DNA from: Ectopseudomonas alcaliphila
Lineage (GTDB): Bacteria > Pseudomonadota > Gammaproteobacteria > Pseudomonadales > Pseudomonadaceae
NCBI RefSeq assembly: GCF_900101755.1
Contig: NZ_FNAE01000002.1
Span: 28,480-92,479, forward strand
Direction of reading: 5' to 3'
DNA: 64,000 nt
In this document: piece after piece, positions 28,185-36,641 of the stretch
Position numbering within the stretch: position 1 is the first letter of the stretch
Layout of the letters: each line of letters begins with the position of its first letter
Translations under genes and position numbers: made by a program
Notes under the pieces: model-generated
The model's input: the letters and a program-made list of their open reading frames with translations, nothing else
What the model was told of the DNA's origin: nothing
Database searches by the model: none

Positions 28185-28913
28185 ATGCCTTACAAACATC
28201 AGGTAATTCCGCTTCAGGCCCACGAGGGCAACGAAACCGCCGAGCAGGCGCTGCAGAGCATCGTCGATGGTTTCAAACGCTTTCGTCATGAAGTGTTCCC
28301 GCAGCAGGAAGAACTGTTCAAGAAGCTCGCCACTGCACAGAACCCACGCGCCATGTTCATCACCTGCGCCGACTCGCGCGTGGTGCCGGAGCTGATCACC
28401 CAGAGCTCGCCAGGCGACCTGTTCGTCAACCGCAACGTCGGTAACGTGGTACCGGCCTACGGGCAGATGATGGGCGGCGTCTCCACCGCCATCGAATACG
28501 CGGTGATGGCCCTGGGCGTGCAACACATCGTCATCTGCGGCCACTCCGACTGCGGCGCGATGAAGGCAGTCCTCAACCCGGCCTCGCTGGAAACCATGCC
28601 CACGGTAAAGGCCTGGCTGCGTCATGCCGAAGTGGCACGCACGGTGGTAGCGGAGAACTGCAACTGCGGCAACGACCAGGAAGCCCTGGCCGTGCTCACC
28701 GAAGAGAACGTGGTAGCCCAGCTCGACCACCTGCGCACCCACCCCTCGGTGGCGGCGAAGCTGGCGCGCGGTCAGCTGTTCATCCACGGCTGGGTGTATG
28801 ACATCGAAACCAGTCAGATCAAAGCCTACGACGCCGAACTGGGCGGCTTCCTGCCGCTCGATGGTGACAAGGTGCCGATGGCCACGCCGCGCGCGCGCTA
28901 TCCACAGAGCTGA
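28185..28913 (+). CDS. Beta-class carbonic anhydrase
   Basis: Zinc enzyme of 242 residues interconverting CO2 and bicarbonate. Zinc ligands and active-site dyad are all present: C61, D63, R65 (FITCADSRVV) and H120, C123 (ICGHSDCGAM). No signal peptide is seen, so it is cytosolic. The neighbourhood (SbtA-type bicarbonate permease, PII-like partner, pyruvate carboxylase) points to bicarbonate supply for carboxylation. Confidence 0.95.
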   Translation: MPYKHQVIPLQAHEGNETAEQALQSIVDGFKRFRHEVFPQQEELFKKLATAQNPRAMFITCADSRVVPELITQSSPGDLFVNRNVGNVVPAYGQMMGGVSTAIEYAVMALGVQHIVICGHSDCGAMKAVLNPASLETMPTVKAWLRHAEVARTVVAENCNCGNDQEALAVLTEENVVAQLDHLRTHPSVAAKLARGQLFIHGWVYDIETSQIKAYDAELGGFLPLDGDKVPMATPRARYPQS

Positions 28914-28922
28914 TACACAGGC

Positions 28923-28982
28923 TCGCGGCTAAAGCCCCTCCCACAAAACGCACCGTGAACGTGGGAGGGGCTTTAGCCGCGA
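28923..28982. repeat. REP palindrome, GTGGGAGGGGCTTTAGCCGCGA family
   Basis: TCGCGGCTAAAGCCCCTCCCAC (two arms of 22 bp) is perfectly inverted at 28961-28982. Half copies of the same family occur at 36473-36495, 43834-43856 and 51345-51367. It separates the convergent carbonic anhydrase and sbtB genes and may end both transcripts. Confidence 0.9.
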
Positions 28983-29032
28983 CGCTCCTCCTGGAGCTTC
29001 AGCGCCCAGGCGGCTCCGCTCCCTGATGCGCC

Positions 29033-29335
29033 TTAGAACTTCTCCCCACGCAGCACTTCCACCTGCGCCAGGTAACAGACCATGGCGAAGTGGTCGTAGT
29101 AGCGCGCCTGCAGATGCTCGGCGATGCGCTCGGCCAGCTCGCGGTTGCAGATGATTTCCAGGCGGATGTTGCCTTCGGTGTCCCAGCCGGCGCTGCGTAC
29201 GCCGCGGTGTCCACGGCCACGGGCGTCGGATATGGTCCAGCCGGGTGCGCCGAGTGTTTCCAGATCGGCCAGCAGACGCTTCTCCAGCGCCGCCTCGCAG
29301 ATCACGGCGAGCAGGGTGCGGCTATGTGCGTTCAT
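29033..29335 (-). CDS. PII-like SbtB-type regulator
   Basis: Protein of 100 residues with the ferredoxin-like PII fold, including a glycine-rich T-loop region (SDARGRGHRGVRSAGWD). SbtB proteins are trimeric nucleotide sensors that bind and block the bicarbonate permease SbtA. It follows sbtA directly (ATG one base after the sbtA stop), the same pairing as in cyanobacteria. The assignment rests on context plus this loop. Confidence 0.75.
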   Translation of the reverse strand: MNAHSRTLLAVICEAALEKRLLADLETLGAPGWTISDARGRGHRGVRSAGWDTEGNIRLEIICNRELAERIAEHLQARYYDHFAMVCYLAQVEVLRGEKF

Positions 29336-29336
29336 C

Positions 29337-30278
29337 TCAGAACCCCCAGGCGATCAGTCGTTCGGCCAGCGCCAGGTATAGCGGAATGCCGATCAGGATA
29401 TTGAATGGGAAGGTTATCCCCAGCGAGGCGGTCAGCGACAGCGACGGATTGGCCTCGGGCAAGGCCAGGCGCATGGCCGCCGGCACCGCAATGTAGGACG
29501 CCGAGGCCGCGAGCGTGGCTAGCATCGCCGTGCCGCCCAGGCTCAGGCCCATGAAGCGCGCCAGCAGGGCACCGATCAGCGCCCCGAGCAGCGGCATCAA
29601 CAGGGCGAAGCCGACCAGGCGCAGGCCGAACTGTTTCAGCGCGCCAAGCTGGCCGGAAGCGATCAGGCCCATCTCCAGCAGGAAGAACGCCAGCACCGGC
29701 TTGAACATGCTGGTGTACAGCGGCTCCAGCGGCTTGATCGCCTCCTTGCCAGCGATGGCGCCGATCACCAGGCCGCCGAGCAGCAGCATGATGCTCTTGC
29801 CGAGGAAGATCTCGCGGCCCAGTTCGCCCCAGTGGGTCTCGCGCGAAATGCCCTTGGCCAGGACGATACCGACCAGGATCGCCGGAATTTCCAGGATGGC
29901 CACGAACAGCGGCATATAGCTCTCGAACTCGACGCCCTTGGCCAGCATGTAGGCCACCACCACGGCGAAGGTACCGGCGCTGACCGAACCGTAGTGCGCC
30001 GCCACCGCCGCGGCATTGACGCGGTCGAAACGCAGGCCGCGCAGCAGGACGAACGCCAGGATCGGCAGCAGTACGCCGAGCGCCAGTACCAGCGCCGACT
30101 GACCCAGCAGCTGCAGGCTGGCCTGCTGCGCCAGCTCTACCCCGCCGTGCAGCCCGATGGCCAGCAAGAGGATGATCGACAGCGTCTCGTACAACGCCGC
30201 CGGCAGTTTCAGCTCGCTCTTGAGCAGCCCGGCGACCAGGCCGAAAACGAAAAACAGCACCACCGGATCCAGACCCAC
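29337..30278 (-). CDS. Sodium-dependent bicarbonate permease, SbtA family
   Basis: Membrane protein of 313 residues with about ten helices in two inverted halves. Segments AHYGSVSAGTFAVVVAYM and ASASYIAVPAAMRLALPEAN are the typical crossover regions of SbtA. It should import bicarbonate with sodium. Translation starts at GTG 30278, supported by a near-perfect GGAGGTGA six bases upstream. It is followed by the PII-like gene and faces the beta-carbonic anhydrase gene. Confidence 0.88.
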   Translation of the reverse strand: MGLDPVVLFFVFGLVAGLLKSELKLPAALYETLSIILLLAIGLHGGVELAQQASLQLLGQSALVLALGVLLPILAFVLLRGLRFDRVNAAAVAAHYGSVSAGTFAVVVAYMLAKGVEFESYMPLFVAILEIPAILVGIVLAKGISRETHWGELGREIFLGKSIMLLLGGLVIGAIAGKEAIKPLEPLYTSMFKPVLAFFLLEMGLIASGQLGALKQFGLRLVGFALLMPLLGALIGALLARFMGLSLGGTAMLATLAASASYIAVPAAMRLALPEANPSLSLTASLGITFPFNILIGIPLYLALAERLIAWGF

Positions 30279-30692
30279 TTCAGCTCACCTCCGCCAACGT
30301 CGTAGGGCGCGTTGTGCGCACCAGTCACTCTATTCACCGCCTGTCTCGGGCGCACGGCGCACCCTACACATACGCAAAGGAAAGGGCCATGCCCCGGCAC
30401 AGGGCGGTGCTGATCGCCCTGCTTTGCCACGCCACGAAGGCGAAGCGCCGGAGCATGACCGGAAAGCTTAGCCGGCATGTCCGGCCTCTCCCCCGCGCTG
30501 ACGAGTCACAAAAACGCCGGGAGCGTTTTGCGCGGGGGCCCCGAAGGGGTGAAGCACATGGATGTGCCGTGCAAAAAAAGGGAGCCTTGCGGCCCCCGGG
30601 ACAAACGTGCGCCGTGGCGCTGAATAAAAAAAGGAGCCCGGGTTATACGCCCCGTCAAACTTGCCCATCCAACAGGCCGGGCTCCATAGAGG
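30279..30692. repeat. Gene-free 414-bp gap with palindromes
   Basis: Between sbtA and the end of pycB. It holds a REP-like inverted pair (GTAGGGCGCGTTGTGCGCACC at 30302, inverted ending GCGCACCCTAC at 30366, same family as 51251-51271), a symmetrical AAAACGC/GCGTTTT hairpin near 30512-30530, a second hairpin followed on the minus strand by seven T (30570-30600), and the pycB terminator. No coding sequence was found. Confidence 0.65.
30626..30685 (-). terminator. Rho-independent terminator of pycAB
   Basis: On the minus strand GGAGCCCGG (30677-30685) pairs with CCGGGCTCC (30633-30641), followed by a run of seven T (30626-30632). It begins a few bases after the pycB stop. The loop is long (35 bases). 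Two further hairpins downstream may add to termination. Confidence 0.7.
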
Positions 30693-32504
30693 TTAACCTT
30701 CGATTTCCACCAGTACTTCGCCTGGATTGACGCGGTCGCCCTTGGCCACGTGAACGGCCTTGACGGTACCGGCGATCGGCGCCTGCACTTCGGTTTCCAT
30801 CTTCATCGCTTCGGTGATCAGCACCGCCTGACCAGCCTTGACCGTGTCACCTTCCTTGACCAGCACATCGACGATGTTGCCCGGCATGGTGGTGGACACG
30901 TCGCCCGGCGCGCCGGCCTGCTTGCGCTTGCCGCCAGCACCCGCGACGTATTCATTGAGCGCCTCGAACACCACCTCTTCCGGCATGCCGTCGATGGACA
31001 GGTAGAAGTGGCGCTTGCCGTCTCCCTTGACGCCGACACCGGTGATGTCGACGCGGTAACTTTCGCCGTGCACGTCGACCACGAACTCGGTCGGCACACC
31101 TTCACCGCCCACCGGCGCCGCCTTGCCCTGGCCATTGGGCATGGGCAGCAGCTCTTCCGGCTTGAGGGTGCCCGCAGCACGCTCTTCGAGGAACTTGCGC
31201 CCGATATCAGGGAACATGGCGAAGGTCAGCACGTCTTCTTCGGACTTGGCCAGGCTGCCGATCTCTTCACGCAGGCGTGCCAGCTCGGGCTTGAGCAGGT
31301 CGGCCGGACGCACGTCGATCACTTCCTCGCTGCCGATGGCCTGCTTGCGCAGTTGCTCGTCGACCTTGCCCGGCGCCTTGCCGTAGCGGCCCTGCAGGTA
31401 CAGCTTCACTTCGTTGGTGATGGTCTTGTAGCGTTCGCCGGCCAGCACGTTGAAGAACGCCTGGGTACCGACGATCTGCGAGGTCGGTGTCACCAGCGGC
31501 GGGAAGCCGAGGTCGGCGCGTACGCGCGGAATCTCGTCCAGCACTTCGTTCATGCGGTTCAGCGCGCCCTGTTCCTTGAGCTGGTTGGCCAGGTTGGAAA
31601 TCATCCCGCCCGGCACCTGGTTGACCTGCACGCGGGTATCGACGCCGGTGAACTCGCTCTCGAACTGGTGGTACTTCTTGCGCACGGCGTGGAAATACAT
31701 GCCGATTTCCTGGATCAGCTCCAGGTCGAGACCGGTGTCGAACTCGCTGCCCTTGAGCGCGGCGACCATCGACTCGGTACCCGGATGGCTGGTGCCCCAG
31801 GCCAGGCTGGAGATGGCGGTATCGATGTGGTCGGCACCGGCTTCGATGGCCTTGAGCTGGCACATCGAACCGAGACCGGCGGTGTCGTGACTGTGGATGA
31901 ACACCGGCAGGTCGACTTCGCCTTTCAGCGCCTTGACCAGCGCGAAGGTGGCATAGGGCGTGAGCAGCCCGGCCATGTCCTTGATGGCGATGGAGTCGAT
32001 GCCCATCGCCTGCATGGCCTTGGCCTGGGCGACGAAAGCCTCGGTGGTATGCACCGGACTGGTGGTATAGGCGATGGTGCCCTGGGCGTGCTTGCCGGCG
32101 GCCTTGACCGCCTCGATGGCCACACGCAGGTTACGCACGTCGTTCATCGCGTCGAAGATGCGGAACACGTCGATGCCGTTGACCGCGGCCTTGGCCACGA
32201 ACGCCTTGACCACGTCATCGCTGTAGTGGCGGTAGCCGAGCAGGTTCTGCCCGCGCAGGAGCATCTGCAGGCGGGTGTTGGGTAACGCGGCCTTGAGCTG
32301 GCGCAGGCGCTCCCACGGGTCTTCCTTGAGAAAGCGCACGCAGGCATCGAAGGTGGCGCCGCCCCAGACTTCCAGCGACCAGTAGCCAACGCGGTCGAGC
32401 TTGTCGCAGATCGGCAGCATGTCTTCGGTGCGCATGCGCGTGGCCAGCAGCGACTGGTGGGCATCGCGCAGGACGGTATCGGTAACGGTGATCTTCTTGC
32501 TCAT
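30693..32504 (-). CDS. pycB: Pyruvate carboxylase subunit B (carboxyltransferase and biotin carrier; OadA-like)
   Basis: Biotin-carrying carboxyltransferase of 603 residues. It has the DRE-TIM carboxyltransferase domain (about 1-290; DTVLRDAHQSLLATRM, IFDAMNDVRNLRVAIEAVK), a conserved PYC/OadA middle region (300-460) and a C-terminal biotinyl domain with the biotin lysine K568 in EAMKMET. With PycA it makes oxaloacetate from pyruvate and bicarbonate. Databases often call it oxaloacetate decarboxylase alpha, but the partner biotin carboxylase next door and the lack of membrane subunits favour pyruvate carboxylase. Confidence 0.93.
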   Translation of the reverse strand: MSKKITVTDTVLRDAHQSLLATRMRTEDMLPICDKLDRVGYWSLEVWGGATFDACVRFLKEDPWERLRQLKAALPNTRLQMLLRGQNLLGYRHYSDDVVKAFVAKAAVNGIDVFRIFDAMNDVRNLRVAIEAVKAAGKHAQGTIAYTTSPVHTTEAFVAQAKAMQAMGIDSIAIKDMAGLLTPYATFALVKALKGEVDLPVFIHSHDTAGLGSMCQLKAIEAGADHIDTAISSLAWGTSHPGTESMVAALKGSEFDTGLDLELIQEIGMYFHAVRKKYHQFESEFTGVDTRVQVNQVPGGMISNLANQLKEQGALNRMNEVLDEIPRVRADLGFPPLVTPTSQIVGTQAFFNVLAGERYKTITNEVKLYLQGRYGKAPGKVDEQLRKQAIGSEEVIDVRPADLLKPELARLREEIGSLAKSEEDVLTFAMFPDIGRKFLEERAAGTLKPEELLPMPNGQGKAAPVGGEGVPTEFVVDVHGESYRVDITGVGVKGDGKRHFYLSIDGMPEEVVFEALNEYVAGAGGKRKQAGAPGDVSTTMPGNIVDVLVKEGDTVKAGQAVLITEAMKMETEVQAPIAGTVKAVHVAKGDRVNPGEVLVEIEG

Positions 32505-32512
32505 GATGTCCC

Positions 32513-33928
32513 CTACAGGCCCGCGTGGGCAGCGATGGCGGTGGCGATGGCGATGGCCAGGTGCGACGGGTTGCGCTTGATCGAGTACTGGGTCAGCTCC
32601 GGGTGGCTTTCGACGAAGCTGGTGTTGAACTGACCGCTGCGAAATTCCGGATTGCGCAGGATTTCCTGGTAATAGGGCGCGGTGGTGCGCACACCCTGCA
32701 CGCGCATGTCATCCAGCGCGCGCAGGCCACGGTCCATCGCCTCTTCCCAGGTCAGCGCCCAGACGATCAGCTTCAGGCACATCGAGTCGTAATAGGGCGG
32801 AATGGTGTAGCCGGTGTAGATCGCCGTATCGGTACGCACGCCGGGGCCGCCAGGCGCGTAGTAACGGGTGATCTTGCCGAACGAGGGCAGGAAGTTGTTC
32901 TTCGGGTCCTCGGCGTTGATGCGGAACTGCAGGGCATAACCACGGTGGATGATGTCTTCCTGCTTGACCGACAGCGGCTGGCCGCTGGCGATGCGGATCT
33001 GCTCGCGAACGATGTCGATGCCGGTGATTTCCTCGGTGATGGTGTGCTCCACCTGTACCCGGGTGTTCATCTCCATGAAGTACACCTCGCCTTCGGCGAG
33101 CAGGAACTCCACGGTACCGGCGTTCTCGTAACCCACAGCCTGCGCGGCGCGCACCGCCAGGTCACCGATATAGGCGCGCTGCTCGGGGGTGAGCTGCGGG
33201 CTGGGGGCGATTTCGATGAGTTTCTGGTTACGGCGCTGGATCGAGCAGTCGCGCTCGTACAGGTGCACGGTATTGCCGAAGCTGTCGGCGAGAATCTGCG
33301 CCTCGATATGCTTGGGATTGACGATGCACTTTTCCAGGAAGACTTCCGCGCTGCCGAAGGCCTTGGTTGCCTCGGAGATCACCCGCGGGTAGGCCTGTTC
33401 CAGCTCCTCGCGGCTGTTGCAACGGCGAATGCCGCGACCGCCACCACCGGAGGTGGCCTTGAGCATCACCGGGTAACCGATGCGCTCGGCCTCGCGCAGG
33501 GCCTCGGCCAGGTCGGCGACGTTGCCTTCGGTGCCGGGGGTGCAGGGCACGCCAGCGGCCATCATGCTGCGGCGCGCTTCGGTCTTGTCGCCCATGCGGC
33601 GGATGACTTCCGCGCTCGGACCTATGAATTTGATCCCGCGTTCGGCGCAGATGTCTGCAAGTTCTGCGTTCTCGGAAAGAAAGCCGTAACCGGGATGCAG
33701 CGCATCGCAACCGGTTTCCACGGCCAGATTGACCAGCTTGCGCGGGTTCAGATAGCCGGCCAGCGGATCTTCACCAATGCTGTGCGCCTCGTCGGCACGC
33801 TTGACGTGCAGGGCATGGCGGTCCGCATCGGAGTAGATCGCCACCGAGCGGATGCCCATCTCGGCGCAGGCCCGCACGATGCGGACGGCAATCTCACCAC
33901 GGTTGGCGATCAGTATTTTTCTTATCAC
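32513..33928 (-). CDS. pycA: Pyruvate carboxylase subunit A (biotin carboxylase)
   Basis: ATP-grasp biotin carboxylase of 471 residues; it charges the biotin of PycB with bicarbonate. The start is GTG 33928 (VIRKILIANRGEIAVRIVRA), with GAGGA seven bases upstream; the frame continues upstream without similarity. The glycine-rich ATP loop SGGGGRGIRRC and the EMNTRVQVEHTITEEITG active-site stretch are clear. It sits eight bases before pycB and is divergent from a LysR gene. Confidence 0.94.
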   Translation of the reverse strand: MIRKILIANRGEIAVRIVRACAEMGIRSVAIYSDADRHALHVKRADEAHSIGEDPLAGYLNPRKLVNLAVETGCDALHPGYGFLSENAELADICAERGIKFIGPSAEVIRRMGDKTEARRSMMAAGVPCTPGTEGNVADLAEALREAERIGYPVMLKATSGGGGRGIRRCNSREELEQAYPRVISEATKAFGSAEVFLEKCIVNPKHIEAQILADSFGNTVHLYERDCSIQRRNQKLIEIAPSPQLTPEQRAYIGDLAVRAAQAVGYENAGTVEFLLAEGEVYFMEMNTRVQVEHTITEEITGIDIVREQIRIASGQPLSVKQEDIIHRGYALQFRINAEDPKNNFLPSFGKITRYYAPGGPGVRTDTAIYTGYTIPPYYDSMCLKLIVWALTWEEAMDRGLRALDDMRVQGVRTTAPYYQEILRNPEFRSGQFNTSFVESHPELTQYSIKRNPSHLAIAIATAIAAHAGL

Positions 33929-34040
33929 GATCCAATCCTCAGCGCAGAGCTGCAAGGGCCGCTGCAACAGTTGGTTGCAAAGGTGGTGAAACCCTATCCG
34001 GCTATACGAATTAACAAAAATGAATAATTATTTGATCATG

Positions 34041-34058
34041 CATAAGTAATTACTTATG
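34041..34058. promoter_or_regulatory. Perfect 18-bp palindrome in the pycA/LysR gap
   Basis: CATAAGTAATTACTTATG is its own reverse complement and lies 25 bases before the LysR GTG and about 110 bases from pycA, flanked by GATC on both sides (34034, 34062). A dyad of this kind in a divergent LysR promoter is the likely binding site of the LysR protein. Confidence 0.75.
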
Positions 34059-34082
34059 GATTGATCGAACGAGGACGAAACC

Positions 34083-35057
34083 GTGCGTAAAACCCTGCTG
34101 CGCATGACCTTGCGCCAGCTTCAGGTGTTCCGTGCCGTGTGCGAACACGGCTCCTACAGCCGCGCCGCCGAGGAGATGGCGCTGACCCAACCGGCCGTGA
34201 GCCTGCAGATTCGTCAGTTGGAGGAACTGGTCGGCCAGCCGCTGTTCGAGTACGTCGGCAAGAAGCTCTATCTGACCGAAGCCGCCGAGGCACTCAAACG
34301 CGCCAGCAGCGATATCTTCGGCCGCCTGGAGAGCCTGGACATGCAGCTGTCCGACCTGCAGGGCTCGTTGCAGGGTCAGCTCAACCTGTGCGTCGAATCC
34401 AGCGCGAAATATTTCATTCCTCACCTTTTCGCCGAATTTCGCCGCCAATACCCGGAAGTAAGCCTGAATCTCACGGTGGTCAATCACGCGCTGGTGGTCC
34501 GCCGCCTGACCCAGAGCCGCGACGACCTGATGATCATGAGCCAGGTCCCGCAGGACATGGCGCTGGACTTCATGCCCTTCCTCAACAACCCGATCATTGC
34601 CGTGGCGCCGCCGGATCACCCCCTGTGCGAGGCGGACAGCCTACAATTGCAGGACCTCACCCCCTACCCGCTGCTGATTCGCGAAAGCGGCTCGGGCACC
34701 CGCCGCGCCTGTGAGGAATACTGCCACCAGAAACGTGCGCACTTCCCGAATACGCTGGAAATCGGCTCGCTGGAATCGCAGCGCGAATCGGTGCTGGCCG
34801 GCCTCGGCATCGCCCTGCTGCCGCGCCATGCCGTGCGCCTGGAATTGCAGCATGACCTGCTGCGCGAACTGCCGGTGGCCGAGCTGCCGCTGCAACGCAG
34901 CTGGTGCGTGGTGAACATCCGTGGCCGACGTCTGTCACCGGTGGCCCAGGCCTTCGTCGACTTCATCCGCACCGAGCGCGCGCAGATCATCAAACTGGCC
35001 GAGCGTTTCCAGCCCAGCCACGCAGGATCGGGCAAGAATCTCGCAGGATCGGCCTAG
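34083..35057 (+). CDS. LysR family regulator divergent from pycA
   Basis: Regulator of 324 residues with an N-terminal winged helix-turn-helix (LRQLQVFRAVCEHGSYSRAA, AEEMALTQPAVSLQIRQLEE) and a type 2 periplasmic-binding-like effector domain (about 95-300). GAGGA precedes the GTG start. The sequence resembles the CbbR/CysB-like group. In P. aeruginosa the equivalent gene (PA5437) is also next to pycA. It probably controls pyruvate carboxylase through the palindrome at 34041-34058. Confidence 0.9.
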   Translation: MRKTLLRMTLRQLQVFRAVCEHGSYSRAAEEMALTQPAVSLQIRQLEELVGQPLFEYVGKKLYLTEAAEALKRASSDIFGRLESLDMQLSDLQGSLQGQLNLCVESSAKYFIPHLFAEFRRQYPEVSLNLTVVNHALVVRRLTQSRDDLMIMSQVPQDMALDFMPFLNNPIIAVAPPDHPLCEADSLQLQDLTPYPLLIRESGSGTRRACEEYCHQKRAHFPNTLEIGSLESQRESVLAGLGIALLPRHAVRLELQHDLLRELPVAELPLQRSWCVVNIRGRRLSPVAQAFVDFIRTERAQIIKLAERFQPSHAGSGKNLAGSA

Positions 35058-35128
35058 CCCCTCTTAACCGAGATACGGGACATTGCCAGCCTGGGATCGC
35101 TCCACCAAAACCTGCCTGGGAGAAACCT

Positions 35129-36319
35129 ATGCTGTCGGGAATCAGCGCCCTGCTCGGTGCCCTGCGCGCACTCGAACGTGACAACGGCCAGGCCGTGCTC
35201 GCCACCGTGGTCAAGGTCGAAGGCTCGGCCTACCGCCGCCCCGGCGCGCGCATGCTGATTCCGCTGTATGGCGGCACCGTGGGCACCATCAGTGGCGGCT
35301 GCCTGGAGTCGGAAGTGGCGAAGAAGGCCTGGTGGCTGACTGACAGCGGCGAAGCCGTGATCCGCCGTTACAGCACCGCTACCCAGGACGACGATGACGA
35401 CCAGGACGCTGCGCTGACCTTCGGCCTCGGCTGCAACGGCACCGTGCACGTACTGCTCGAGCGCCACAGCGCGGAAAAGCCGCTGGCGGTGCTCGAGTTG
35501 CTGCGCCAGGTGCGCGAAAGCGGACAGGCCGGGGCGGTCGCCACGGTGATAGGTAGCTATCGCAACGCCCGCGTGCGTGTCGGCGATCGCCTGTGCCTGC
35601 ATCCATCGCTGACCGACAGCGGCCGTCTGCTTGCCCCGGAACTCGACGCTGAAGTTCGCGCCGACCTGCAGCGAACCCTGATCGATGGCCACTCCTCACT
35701 GCGCAGCTACCGCGATGCGCGCGGCGAGATCGAGGTGTTCTGCGAATACCTGGCACCACAGCGGCGCCTGGTGATCTTCGGCGCCGGCCATGATGCGCAG
35801 CCGCTGACGCATATGGCCAAGCTGCTGGACTGGCACGTCACGGTGGTCGACGGCCGCGCCCATTTCGCCCGCGCCGAACGCTTTCCCGACGCCGACACCG
35901 TATTGCAGGTCGATACGCGGCCGCCCTATGACCTGCACGCGCTCACCGACGGCGCCATGGTGGCGATCATGAGCCACAGCTACAGCCAGGATCGTCACTG
36001 GCTGGGCAGCGTACTGCAGGGCGCGCCGGCCTATATCGGCCAATTGGGGCCGCGTGACCGCACCGAGCGCCTGCTGGAGGAGATCCGCCAGCACAGCAAC
36101 GCGCACCTGCCGGCACTGGAGCGCCTGCACTACCCCATCGGCCTGGACATCGGCGGCGATACGCCGGAAAGCGTGGCCACGGCGATTCTCGCCGAGATGA
36201 CCGCCGCCATTAACCAGCGCACAGGCGGCATGCTCAAGCATCGCCAGGCGGCGATCCATACGCCAACGGCGCAGAATTGCAGCGATATCGAAACTGCGGC
36301 CAGACTGACCGCCTCCTGA
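35129..36319 (+). CDS. XdhC/CoxI family molybdenum-cofactor chaperone
   Basis: Protein of 396 residues with an N-terminal XdhC/CoxI domain (SGISALLGALRALERDNGQA; TFGLGCNGTVHVLLE) and a C-terminal Rossmann domain (LVIFGAGHDAQPLTHMAKLL). Such proteins bind the molybdenum cofactor, help its sulfuration and load it into xanthine-oxidase-type enzymes. The start is ATG 35129 with GGGAGA upstream. It converges on a molybdopterin oxidoreductase that is its likely client. Confidence 0.88.
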   Translation: MLSGISALLGALRALERDNGQAVLATVVKVEGSAYRRPGARMLIPLYGGTVGTISGGCLESEVAKKAWWLTDSGEAVIRRYSTATQDDDDDQDAALTFGLGCNGTVHVLLERHSAEKPLAVLELLRQVRESGQAGAVATVIGSYRNARVRVGDRLCLHPSLTDSGRLLAPELDAEVRADLQRTLIDGHSSLRSYRDARGEIEVFCEYLAPQRRLVIFGAGHDAQPLTHMAKLLDWHVTVVDGRAHFARAERFPDADTVLQVDTRPPYDLHALTDGAMVAIMSHSYSQDRHWLGSVLQGAPAYIGQLGPRDRTERLLEEIRQHSNAHLPALERLHYPIGLDIGGDTPESVATAILAEMTAAINQRTGGMLKHRQAAIHTPTAQNCSDIETAARLTAS

Positions 36320-36325
36320 TCGAAG

Positions 36326-36495
36326 CCCCGGATTGCATCCGGGCTACTGCCCGCCACCTCCGTAGGAGCGGCTTCAGCCGCGATCGATCGCAAAAGCTCG
36401 CCGCAGAAGCGGCTCCTACACAAAGCAAGCTCTAGCCCAGATCAAGTCCGCTCGACCGCCTGACGTGGTTCTGTGGGAGGGGCTTCAGCCGCGAC
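36326..36495. repeat. Cluster of three REP-like sequences in a 322-bp gap
   Basis: A half copy of the CCGGATTGCATCCGGGCTAC family (36326-36347), then an inverted pair GTAGGAGCGGCTTC...GAAGCGGCTCCTAC-type element (36362-36419), then a half copy of GTGGGAGGGGCTTCAGCCGC (36473-36495). The gap between xdhC and the oxidoreductase gene (36320-36641) holds no gene. GCCCGGGC-type symmetry near 36600-36620 may be the terminator of the minus-strand operon. Confidence 0.75.
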
Positions 36496-36641
36496 CAGCC
36501 CCAAAAAACTCGCCGCTACGACTGCATGGATGAAGGAGGTAGAGCGAAGCAGGATGCCAGAGCCGAAAGCGCCTCCCACAGCCCCCCACAAACAAAAACG
36601 CCCGGGCACAGCCCCGGGCGTCGTGTTTACCGCACCAAGCC

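Noticed and set aside
30750..32285. 511-codon plus-strand frame opposite pycB, and a 500-codon one opposite pycA
   Set aside because: Antisense shadows of clearly conserved pyruvate carboxylase genes.
30693..32504. Annotation as oxaloacetate decarboxylase sodium pump alpha subunit
   Set aside because: No beta or gamma membrane subunits are present, and a biotin carboxylase gene is adjacent, which fits two-subunit pyruvate carboxylase.
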